DNA of 64,000 nucleotides from assembly GCA_900696665.1 (NCBI GenBank), contig CAADGY010000217.1, forward strand, positions 62,001 through 126,000, read 5' to 3'. This document shows, piece by piece, positions 35,105 through 41,734 of the stretch (the first letter of the stretch is position 1; each line of letters opens with the position of its first letter). The notes under the pieces were generated by a model. That model was not told where the DNA came from. It saw nothing but the letters and a program-made list of their open reading frames with translations, and did not search any database. The position numbers and the translations under genes were made by a program. Origin of the DNA: an uncultured Acidobacteriota bacterium. Lineage in GTDB: Bacteria; Acidobacteriota; Terriglobia; Bryobacterales; Bryobacteraceae.

Positions 35105-35546
35105 GGCATTCTTCGACACTAACGTATTGCTCTATATGTACGGCGGGGATCCGGACAAACGGGTACGAGCCAAACGGCTTTTTAAGCAGCATGCTGCCAG
35201 TGGACATATATTGCTGAGTACACAAGTGGTTCAGGAATTCTACGTAGCTGGTTCTCGAAAGCTTGGCATACCCCGGCGTGAATTGTACGAAGCTACGAAC
35301 GCTCTTCTGGACCTGCCGCTGGTCATTTCCGGTCCATCTCAAATCATCCTGGCCATTCAATACGAAGAGCAATACAAGATCTCATTCTGGGATGCCCTGA
35401 TTCTGGCTGCGGCACAATCCGGGGGCGCCGAGGTTCTATACACGGAAGATTTGAATGACGGGCAGGAGTACGGGCCGGTCATGGCCTGTAATCCGTTTAG
35501 TTCCAGGGCCCCGGGATCATCCATTTCCGACGGGAACGATACTTAG
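35091..35546 (+). CDS. PIN-domain toxin
   Basis: The ATG at 35091 gives about 151 residues beginning AKAFFDTNVLLYMYGGDPDK with the first PIN aspartate. STQVVQEFYVAG supplies the conserved glutamate. SFWDALILAAAQSGGAEVLY and TEDLNDGQ supply the C-terminal aspartates. All catalytic acids are present. Its 3' end overlaps the convergent recombinase gene by 4 bp, and the C-terminus (SSRAPGSSISDGNDT) looks like read-in from flanking DNA. It forms a TA module with the RHH antitoxin and marks the left part of the island. Confidence 0.87.
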   Translation: MSGAKAFFDTNVLLYMYGGDPDKRVRAKRLFKQHAASGHILLSTQVVQEFYVAGSRKLGIPRRELYEATNALLDLPLVISGPSQIILAIQYEEQYKISFWDALILAAAQSGGAEVLYTEDLNDGQEYGPVMACNPFSSRAPGSSISDGNDT

Positions 35547-36424
35547 TCCGGCAAGTAGAAGCTGGAGCTTTCTGTTGGCCGGGCGTGTAGGTAGCGGCCG
35601 GTGGTCGACACAGAGGCATGGCCAAGGGTAGTCTGCACAAGGTGGATCGGGGCGCTGCGGTCCAGCGCGTGGCTGGCGTGGGCATGGCGCATCCAGTGCG
35701 GCGAAACCTTTTCGAGACCGGCTTTCTTCGCGGCGGCGTAAACGATGCGGCGCACTTGGGAGGCGTCGAGATGACCACCGCCCTTCCGGCTGCGGAAGAC
35801 GGCATCGGCCGGGCCGGCATCCCCTTGAATGGCCAGCAATTGCACCCAGAACTTCGGCTTGAGCAGAATCGTCCGGGTTTTCCCGCGTTTGCCGAAAACG
35901 GTGATCTGGCCGCCTTCGGCCCGGGACACGGCATCGCACCACTTCAGGCCGCAGACTTCACTGACCCGGACCCCGGACACATAAAGCAGTTTCAGCAGCA
36001 CCCGGTCGCGGCCTTCGGGTGCCGCTTCAATGAGTTTGGCAACCTCGCTTTCCGCGAGAATGCGTTGGGCGAGCGAGTCGCGGTTCGGCCGGAGTTTCAC
36101 GGCCACTCCGACATTGAAAGGAAGGTAGCCGGTCTCCTGCGCAAAGGACAGCAGCGATTTAACGGCGGTGAGGGCCCGGTTCTGGCTGGCAGGTTTGAGA
36201 CTTCCCTGCCCCAGAGCCGCCGTATACGCCTGCACGTCGGCCAGAGTGATCCAACCAAGAGGTTTCTGCACGAAGGCACGAAAACGCCGGATATCAGCGG
36301 CATAAGCGCGGCGGGTGTGAGAGCTGACCTTCAGCGACAGCCAAAGTTCTACCAGGCCGGCATCGTTCGAGCCGTCCGGCGACGGCTGGACGGCAAACGC
36401 CGGCGCCGATATGAGTTCGCTCAC
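35543..36424 (-). CDS. XerC/D-like tyrosine recombinase
   Basis: The protein has 293 residues. The N-terminal SAM-like core-binding domain (SSHTRRAYAADIRRFRAFVQ) precedes a catalytic domain with R153 (SGVRVSEVCGLKW), a lysine hairpin (FGKRGKTR), H243 and R246 (HWMRHAHASHAL), H269 (TLGHASV) and the nucleophile Y278 (TTGRYLHARP). All the essential residues are present. It is short and Xer-like, not a long phage integrase. The neighbouring ParA and TA genes suggest plasmid resolution or integration of the island. The GTG start at 36424 overlaps AAGGAG, so the true start is uncertain. Confidence 0.9.
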   Translation of the reverse strand: MSELISAPAFAVQPSPDGSNDAGLVELWLSLKVSSHTRRAYAADIRRFRAFVQKPLGWITLADVQAYTAALGQGSLKPASQNRALTAVKSLLSFAQETGYLPFNVGVAVKLRPNRDSLAQRILAESEVAKLIEAAPEGRDRVLLKLLYVSGVRVSEVCGLKWCDAVSRAEGGQITVFGKRGKTRTILLKPKFWVQLLAIQGDAGPADAVFRSRKGGGHLDASQVRRIVYAAAKKAGLEKVSPHWMRHAHASHALDRSAPIHLVQTTLGHASVSTTGRYLHARPTESSSFYLPD

Positions 36425-36798
36425 TCCTTAGTAGTATACACGGTATATTTGATTATCGTGCGTTATAGTTATACGGGTATCCGGGCGCGGTGAAGTATGG
36501 TGGGTTCGTCCGGGTCCCACGTTGGGTTCAGAGATTGCTAAGACCCGACCATGCGTGATCCTTTCTGGTAATATTTTCCCGCACCCCCTTGCTAGTGCCT
36601 GTGCGGTGCGACAGCCGGGAGGTAGTAGCGGTAACGGATCAGATACGGGGCGTCTCCAAACAACGACTTGGTCAACGGCGGGGGGGTTGTCGCCCGAAGA
36701 CCCCGAGGCGGTTGAAGCGGGCGGCGGGAAGTTCAGGGTATTGCGCGATCGTGCAATATCATAGAGAAGCGCTATACTTTCTTTACAGGTTTCCCTCT
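36425..36798. other. Intergenic region between recombinase and HTH gene
   Basis: This 374-bp gap holds AT-rich sequence rich in TATAC/GTATA next to the recombinase start (36430-36480). It also holds a near-perfect 18-bp palindrome ATTGCGCGATCGTGCAAT (36740-36757, one symmetric mismatch) and a -10-like TATACT (36773-36778) ahead of the HTH gene. The palindrome is placed to be an operator for the 36799 gene. The AT-rich stretch could hold a recombinase site, but no clear dif-like match was found. Confidence 0.45.
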
Positions 36799-37281
36799 AT
36801 GCCGGACCACCCATCGTATATTCATAAACTTGCGGGCATTCTGGCGGAGGCGCGCTCGCCTAAACCAATTCCCTTCTTCCGCCGCCGGGACATCGAGGCT
36901 CTCTTCGGGCTCAAGAAACGACAGGCCGTCAACCTCATGCACCGCATCGGGGCGATCCGCGTCAGCCGCGAACTTGCTGTCGAGCAGCGCGATTTGATCC
37001 GCTGGCTGGAACAGATGCTCTCGGACCCTTCCGTTGCAATCGAGCAGCGCCGGCACGAGCGGGTTATTAGCCGGATTGTCGAACTTAAAGCCGAAACCGC
37101 AGCCCGGGCGGTCCGAATCGTCCTACCCGACCCGGCACCTTCCGTTGATTTTCCTGAAGGCGTTTCGCTCCAGCCCGGCTTGCTGACCATCTCTTTTGAG
37201 AACGAACAGCAACTGCTTCAGCGCCTCTTTCTATTGGCGCGCGTGCTGGCCACACGGCCTCAGATACTGACCAACTTATAA
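36799..37281 (+). CDS. Unknown HTH protein of the ParA/recombinase island
   Basis: The ATG at 36799 gives 160 residues. Residues 25-75 (IPFFRRRDIEALFGLKKRQA, VNLMHRIGAIRVSRELAVEQ, RDLIRWLEQML) look like an HTH with a MerR/excisionase-like turn. The rest is charged and then hydrophobic, ending QPGLLTISFENEQQLLQRLF. No family is recognised. It is convergent with the 37297 gene. The 15-bp gap between them, together with the first bases of the latter, carries a CAGGTATACCTG repeat, which suggests that the two genes and the repeat belong to one system. Confidence 0.65.
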   Translation: MPDHPSYIHKLAGILAEARSPKPIPFFRRRDIEALFGLKKRQAVNLMHRIGAIRVSRELAVEQRDLIRWLEQMLSDPSVAIEQRRHERVISRIVELKAETAARAVRIVLPDPAPSVDFPEGVSLQPGLLTISFENEQQLLQRLFLLARVLATRPQILTNL

Positions 37282-37282
37282 A

Positions 37283-37302
37283 CAGGTATACCTGATTCAG
37301 GT
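37283..37302. repeat. CAGGTATACCTG repeat at convergent gene ends
   Basis: CAGGTATACCTG (37283-37294), ATT, then CAGGT (37298-37302) follow the 15-bp period of the array 420 bp to the right. Degenerate units continue to about 37320 and encode the C-terminal TGTPIGST of the leftward gene. Confidence 0.75.
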
Positions 37303-38004
37303 ACTCCCAATTGGAGTGCCGGTCAATGGATCCACAAAAACAACTCCCCGGTTCTTGATGTAATGTGTCAGTCCCGCGGTCTGGCGGCGTTTCAGAATCG
37401 CGTCGGGGCTGTAAACCAGGTAGGTTGTTCCGGCACTGGGTGTATGGCGCTCGGTTTCTTCAATGGCCAATTTATCCCGCAACCCTTGCAGATTCGCCTT
37501 GCAGTTGTTTGCCGTCAGGCCGCAAACGGCGCTGAGAGTGCGATAGCCGATAGTGACGATGCGGCTGTCCGGGTCACGGGCGATACCGTGATCCCAGAGT
37601 GCCTGATAAACCGCCTGTTCACCGAGAGAATGGCCATCCTGCGCGCGGAAGGCTTGGCGAATACGGCGCAGGAGAGCGATTTGGGTGACAGCAACACTGT
37701 GTGGAGTAATACTTGAAACAGGTATACCTGCTTCAGGTGTTGTAATAATAGGACCTGATTTGCCAGGTATACCTATATCAGGTACTGATTGCGGTATGGA
37801 AGATGATCCTCCCCCCGATACAGGAGCACCTTGTTCAGCAATACCTGAAACAGGTGTACCTGATTCTACAGAGTGTGGGGCTTCCACGACCACCTGCGGA
37901 CCCCGCAGAAGAAAGCTGACCGCGCTCCGCATATCGGCATCTGTCGGCCGCAGAAACTCGGTTACGTCGAAATCTTCAGACGTTTGCCGTTTGCGTTTGG
38001 CCAT
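37297..38004 (-). CDS. Winged-helix-like protein of unknown role, ParA partner
   Basis: This 235-residue protein overlaps the parA 3' end by 29 bp. Residues 45-100 are low-complexity with SGIPV-like pentapeptides (ESGTPVSGIAEQGAPVSG, VPDIGIPGKSGP, EAGIPVSS) encoded by the 15-bp DNA repeat. Residues 105-215 look folded: ALLRRIRQAFRAQDGHSLGE, then QAVYQALWDHGIARD and IGYRTLSAVCGLTANNCKAN, the last resembling a winged-helix recognition unit of replication or partition proteins. It occupies the place where ParB or Rep would be expected, but I recognise no family. Its own gene carries the repeat array it might bind. Confidence 0.65.
   Translation of the reverse strand: MAKRKRQTSEDFDVTEFLRPTDADMRSAVSFLLRGPQVVVEAPHSVESGTPVSGIAEQGAPVSGGGSSSIPQSVPDIGIPGKSGPIITTPEAGIPVSSITPHSVAVTQIALLRRIRQAFRAQDGHSLGEQAVYQALWDHGIARDPDSRIVTIGYRTLSAVCGLTANNCKANLQGLRDKLAIEETERHTPSAGTTYLVYSPDAILKRRQTAGLTHYIKNRGVVFVDPLTGTPIGST
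37719..37862. repeat. Array of 15-bp palindromic repeats inside the ParA-partner gene
   Basis: Units with consensus CAGGTATACCTGATT start at 37719, 37734, 37749, 37764, 37779 and, after a 42-bp break, at 37821, 37836 and 37851. Near-perfect palindromes are at 37719 and 37851 (one base changed), with a third at 37764 (CAGGTATACCTA). The others keep one half-site (CAGGT or ACCTG). The array is more AT-rich than its surroundings and stays in frame on the minus strand as SGIPV-type pentapeptides. Confidence 0.8.
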
Positions 38005-38764
38005 CGGATGCCTCTATCATCGCGGTGATTTGTGCAAAGGCGGCAAGATAATCCTGGGCCGCTTTGGAGTTTGGATCGAAGTCGAGAAGGGCCTTGCGCG
38101 CCCGGAAAGCCTTGTTGACGGTCTGATCGGTGCGGATAGCGGGAAGGATTGGAACGTCGAACATCTCGGACATCTTCTGCAGGCTTTGCTGCACCAGAGC
38201 GGTGACCGACAGCCGCTGATCAACCTGGCAGGGCATCAGCCCGATCGCGCGGATATTCGCCTTAATTAGATCGTTCAAAAGCCGCATCATGTCGTAAGCG
38301 GCATTGGCGCCGTTGAGGCTCAGCAGGTCCATGTCGACCGGAATAACGACATTACGGGCATAGACCATGGCGCAGGACTGCAGCAGGTTAATCGATGGGG
38401 CAACGTCAATAACTACGGCGTCGTAGCGGGACTCATAGGGCTCCATCATGATCTTCAATGCCAGTTCGCGGACCACGGCGCCCGCCATCGCCGATTCGGC
38501 CTGAATGGTGTCCTTGTTCCCGCACAGAACGTCGAGCTTATCGGTGACTTTCACGGTGCACTCGTCCAGGTGGAACTTGTGGATCAGAAACTGATTGAAG
38601 AAGTTACGGGGTTTCAGGTTCAGCATCACGCTGATTGACCCCTGGCTGTCAGTATCGATCAGCAGCGTCCGGTTCCCTTTACCGGCCAGATACCAGGCAT
38701 AGTTCACAGCACAGGTGGTCTTGCCAACGCCACCTCGTTGATTAGCAATCACTACCCGGATCAT
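37976..38764 (-). CDS. parA: ParA family partition ATPase
   Basis: The protein has 262 residues. A deviant Walker A is present as NQRGGVGKTT; the signature lysine of KGGVGKT is arginine here, which is unusual. Walker A' and B follow (LLIDTDSQGSISVML, DAVVIDVAPSINLLQS), with RTDQTVNKAFRARKALLDFD near the C-terminus. There is no N-terminal HTH, so this is a small type Ib-like or orphan ParA. It overlaps the 38761 HTH gene upstream and the 37297 gene downstream, so the three form one operon. Plasmid or chromosome partition is the expected role. Confidence 0.9.
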   Translation of the reverse strand: MIRVVIANQRGGVGKTTCAVNYAWYLAGKGNRTLLIDTDSQGSISVMLNLKPRNFFNQFLIHKFHLDECTVKVTDKLDVLCGNKDTIQAESAMAGAVVRELALKIMMEPYESRYDAVVIDVAPSINLLQSCAMVYARNVVIPVDMDLLSLNGANAAYDMMRLLNDLIKANIRAIGLMPCQVDQRLSVTALVQQSLQKMSEMFDVPILPAIRTDQTVNKAFRARKALLDFDPNSKAAQDYLAAFAQITAMIEASDGQTQTANV

Positions 38765-38949
38765 CGGGCCTCCGGTACGGCTTGCCTGCGAATCCGCTCC
38801 ACATCCTCAACAGTCCACAAACGGTAGTTGTTGCTGGGATCACGATACGGTTCGGGGATTTTCGATTCTTTCAGCCAGCGGTATAGGGTGGCCAGGGATA
38901 TGCCTAGAGACTCCGCAACCTGTGCTGTCTTCAGGTAATGCCGGTTCAT
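38761..38949 (-). CDS. MerR/excisionase-like HTH protein
   Basis: The ATG at 38949 gives 62 residues: YLKTAQVAESLGISLATLYR, then WLKESKIPEPYRDPSNNYRL. This is the HTH_17/MerR N-terminal winged helix used by excisionases and small regulators. The stop overlaps the parA start (ATGA). A promoter with -35 TTGCAC and -10 TACAAT ends 6 bp upstream, so the transcript should be nearly leaderless. It probably regulates the parA operon or acts with the recombinase. Confidence 0.82.
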   Translation of the reverse strand: MNRHYLKTAQVAESLGISLATLYRWLKESKIPEPYRDPSNNYRLWTVEDVERIRRQAVPEAR

Positions 38950-38955
38950 GCACAA

Positions 38956-38985
38956 ATTGTATGTGTGACTAGGGTTATAGTGCAA
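38956..38985 (-). promoter_or_regulatory. Promoter of the HTH-parA operon
   Basis: On the minus strand, TTGCAC (38985-38980) and TACAAT (38961-38956) are separated by 18 bp, and the ATG follows 6 bp after the -10. Transcription would begin at or next to the start codon (leaderless). Confidence 0.55.
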
Positions 38986-39019
38986 CTCACGAAAGTCTTG
39001 TCAACAAGGATGCCGTCCG

Positions 39020-40171
39020 TCAGGCAACGGAACTGGACTGGCGTACTTCGGTCTGTTTCCAGAGTTTCCGGCTGGGGACAAACAAAACAGAGATGCCGCA
39101 CAAGGCTGCCGCGATCAGCACGACGAACGTCCAGCAGGGAGAAGTAATGCGCTTAACCGGCGAGCCCTCCGGAATCAGGGGGTTTAGTAGAGCGACAAGA
39201 TAAAACCCCGCCTGAGCGGAGAGCGCCGCCCACTTCCATACCGGTGGCAGGCCAAAGCTGGAAGCCAAAAGGAGCAGCAACGCGAACGGCAGCAGCAGGC
39301 GGCCCACCTTATGAGATATGAAATGAAACCACATTCGATTGGAAGGGCCAAGCAGGGCGGGGAAGGAGCGAATCGTTTGATACACCCCTGCCTGTGTGCG
39401 AACTTTCCGATGAAACTCGGCCTTCAGCGACGTGGGGTAATCGAACGCCTTGGCGGATTCATCCAGGATGATCCGGTAACCGCGGAAAAACGCGCCCAAC
39501 GGAAGCTGTACGTCGTCGAGCAACGTATCCGGAGAGAGCGGAGTGGCCAGTTCACGGCGCATGGCGTAGATGCACCCGCTGGCGCCGATCACTGAATCCA
39601 CACGGCTCAAGTGCTTCCGAATCCATTTTTCGTATCTCCAGTAAAGCCCTACGTTCAGCTCACCCAGAGTTTCCCCTTTGCGGATAATGAGCTCTCCGCT
39701 TGCGACTCCCACCTGCGGGTCGGAAAAACAGCTCACCAGATGAGCCAGACTGGAAGGCTCGAGTTGCTGGCGGACGTCGGTGAAAAACAGGATATCGCCC
39801 GTAGCATGCTGCACGGCCGTGTTCAACGCACTAGCTTTTCCGCTTCTTGGGATGCGGTAAAAGCGGATGCGGGCAGATTCGAACCGCTTGACAATTTCGT
39901 CGGTCCTATCGGTAGAACCATCTGAAACCACAATGATTTCCATCAACTCGCGGGGGTATTTGAGCGCCTGGATGGATTCTAGCTTTTGCTGGACCCATAG
40001 CTCTCCGTTGTGTACGGGCAGGAGTACGGATACCGAAATATGATGTGAGGGTTTCTTCCGGATCGAGGCGCCTCTGCGGCTAAGAAGGGCCAGGAGCACG
40101 GGATAACCCGCCAACACATAGATAATAAAGACTGCACTCAATATAAATGTGCCGGTTGCGAGGTCATTCAT
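39020..40171 (-). CDS. Membrane glycosyltransferase family 2
   Basis: The ATG at 40171 gives about 383 residues. It starts with a membrane helix (FILSAVFIIYVLAGYPVLLALL) and a GT2 catalytic domain: SVLLPVHNGELWVQQKLESI, IIVVSDGSTDRTDEIV, DILFFTDVRQQLEPS. Here the usual DxD is DVR, and GASGCIYAMRRELATPLSPD corresponds to the acceptor loop. Three or four helices close the C-terminus, as in processive or polymer-secreting GT2 enzymes. It probably adds sugars to a lipid-linked exopolysaccharide. The next 255 bp (40172-40426) hold nothing I can name. Confidence 0.87.
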   Translation of the reverse strand: MNDLATGTFILSAVFIIYVLAGYPVLLALLSRRGASIRKKPSHHISVSVLLPVHNGELWVQQKLESIQALKYPRELMEIIVVSDGSTDRTDEIVKRFESARIRFYRIPRSGKASALNTAVQHATGDILFFTDVRQQLEPSSLAHLVSCFSDPQVGVASGELIIRKGETLGELNVGLYWRYEKWIRKHLSRVDSVIGASGCIYAMRRELATPLSPDTLLDDVQLPLGAFFRGYRIILDESAKAFDYPTSLKAEFHRKVRTQAGVYQTIRSFPALLGPSNRMWFHFISHKVGRLLLPFALLLLLASSFGLPPVWKWAALSAQAGFYLVALLNPLIPEGSPVKRITSPCWTFVVLIAAALCGISVLFVPSRKLWKQTEVRQSSSVA

Positions 40172-40426
40172 GGGTGGCAATAGAAGGGTAAACCGGCCTG
40201 GTAATGCCAGTTTGGATGAGTTGAACTGTCGGCGTCCTAAGCGTTTGCATGGCCTCCGAGCCGGTGGGCGCCAATCGGCGTTCCTCTTATTATGTGCCCC
40301 AGCCATTTAGATGCCGGGCAGGGAACTACCCTACAAGATTAACACTTTTTGGCCAGGCATCCCATGGGAATGCGGGGAATTCCGGAAATTCAACCCGAGG
40401 CATTCGCAGTAGAGTCTGCTATGGGC

Positions 40427-41545
40427 TCAGTGGCAGCTTTTCCGAATCGCTTCAGCGATTTGACCGGTAACTTCCATGGTGCCCATAAGTGCCCGGTGAG
40501 GGAGCCAGAACGTGTCTTCGATTCGGGCTTCCGCATTGGGGCAGGGCTCAACACGGCATCCGCCGGCACGGTACAGCGGGTTCCGGTAGAGCGGGTGCGG
40601 ATAAAAAGGAGTACACGGCACACCGGCATCGGCGAGTGAGCGGCAGAAAGTATTCCTGGAAACGCCGAGTGTTTTCTGATCGACACAGCCAAGGAACAGG
40701 TACCAGGAGTTGCTGCTGACCTCCGGAGCGATCTCCTGAAACCGAAGTCCCTTTACATCGGCGAGATCGGATCGGAGAAATTGCGCATTCCGCGTACGCA
40801 ACGAGATCTGCTCCGGCAGCCGTTCAAGTTGTGCAAGCAGAACGGCCGCCTGAAAGGCCGTGATGCGGTAGTTGGTTCCCAGGGTGTAATGATGGAACCA
40901 GCCCTGGTCCTGACGTCTTCCCTGGTTGGCGAAGGACCGCACCTGTTCATCGAAGCCGGCATCGTTAGAAAGCAGGATGCCACCCTCGCCCGCCGTCATC
41001 ACCTTGGAATTTTGAAAGCTAAAAGATCCCGCCAGGCCGAAACTACCCGCACGGCGGCCTCTCCATTCCGAGCCGTGGGCATGGGCGGCATCCTCAATCA
41101 GCGCCAGCCCATGCCTGGCGGCTAATTGCGGCAACTGATCCATGTCGGCCAAAGGTCCGCCGAAGTGGACAGGGATGATGGCGCGTGTTTTCGATGTGAT
41201 GGCGCGGGCGGCGCAATCAGGGTCCATTTGAAAGCTCGAGGGACCGATGTCGACGAAAACCGGAATGCCGCCCACCCGCGACACAGCAGTAGCCGTTGAA
41301 ATGAAAGAGATGGCGGGCACAATGACTTCGTCGCCTTCTTGAACGCCGGCGGCCTGAAGGGCCATCTCGAGTGTGACCGTTCCATTCACGGCGGTTACGC
41401 CATACTTGCAGTGCTGGAATTCGGCGAACTCACGCTCGAAGCGCTCCACCACCTCATGAAAACCGCCCCATTGGCGGCTGTACAGTACTTCCTTCAGAGA
41501 CTCCAGTTCGCGGTCGGTAGCAATAGGCCATTCAGGAATAAGCAT
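40427..41545 (-). CDS. DegT/DnrJ/EryC1-type sugar aminotransferase
   Basis: The ATG at 41545 gives 372 residues (MLIPEWPIATDRELESLKEV). PLP-enzyme features are clear: NGTVTLEMALQAAGVQEGDE, ALIEDAAHAHGSEW with the ring-stacking residues, and the Schiff-base lysine in SFQNSKVMTAGEGGI. Such enzymes transaminate nucleotide keto-sugars (here perhaps dTDP-4-keto products of RfbB) to make amino sugars of surface polymers. The frame is open to 42091 but that extension overlaps the opposite gene. It lies upstream of the GT2 gene on the same strand. Confidence 0.9.
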   Translation of the reverse strand: MLIPEWPIATDRELESLKEVLYSRQWGGFHEVVERFEREFAEFQHCKYGVTAVNGTVTLEMALQAAGVQEGDEVIVPAISFISTATAVSRVGGIPVFVDIGPSSFQMDPDCAARAITSKTRAIIPVHFGGPLADMDQLPQLAARHGLALIEDAAHAHGSEWRGRRAGSFGLAGSFSFQNSKVMTAGEGGILLSNDAGFDEQVRSFANQGRRQDQGWFHHYTLGTNYRITAFQAAVLLAQLERLPEQISLRTRNAQFLRSDLADVKGLRFQEIAPEVSSNSWYLFLGCVDQKTLGVSRNTFCRSLADAGVPCTPFYPHPLYRNPLYRAGGCRVEPCPNAEARIEDTFWLPHRALMGTMEVTGQIAEAIRKSCH

Positions 41546-41653
41546 AGGGCACCGGGCAGGGTTGGCAAATTGGCGGCAATGAAGTAACCATGTTAGCCCA
41601 GTTGCTCCGTTATATTCGCTTACCCCATTCTCGTGAGAGACTTTAAGTTTGAC

Positions 41654-41676
41654 TCTTGCGAGTGCCGCTCGCAAGA
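41654..41676. promoter_or_regulatory. Hairpin in the leader of the barrel gene
   Basis: TCTTGCGAG-TGCCG-CTCGCAAGA is a perfect 9-bp stem with a 5-nt loop, about 60 bp before the TTG start at 41735. It could be an operator or an mRNA stem. The 190-bp divergent gap holds nothing else clear. Confidence 0.45.
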
Positions 41677-41734
41677 ATTCAAAGGAGAGCCTGAAAGGCC
41701 TGCTGCACACTGAAGCTTTTAAACCGGAGGGACA

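Noticed and set aside
36430-36480. dif-like or att site beside the recombinase
   Set aside because: The stretch has several TATAC/GTATA words, but no 11-6-11 arrangement with inverted arms could be fitted, and no matching copy was found at the other end of the island.
37719-37862. CRISPR array
   Set aside because: The 15-bp units are tandem or nearly so, have no 30-bp spacers, vary between copies and are inside a coding frame; no cas genes are present.
40172-40426. Possible riboswitch-like leader of the GT2 gene
   Set aside because: On the minus strand GCAAACGCTTAGGACGCC recalls a c-di-GMP (GEMM) core, but the conserved tetraloop receptor and pairing could not be found. Not reported as a feature.
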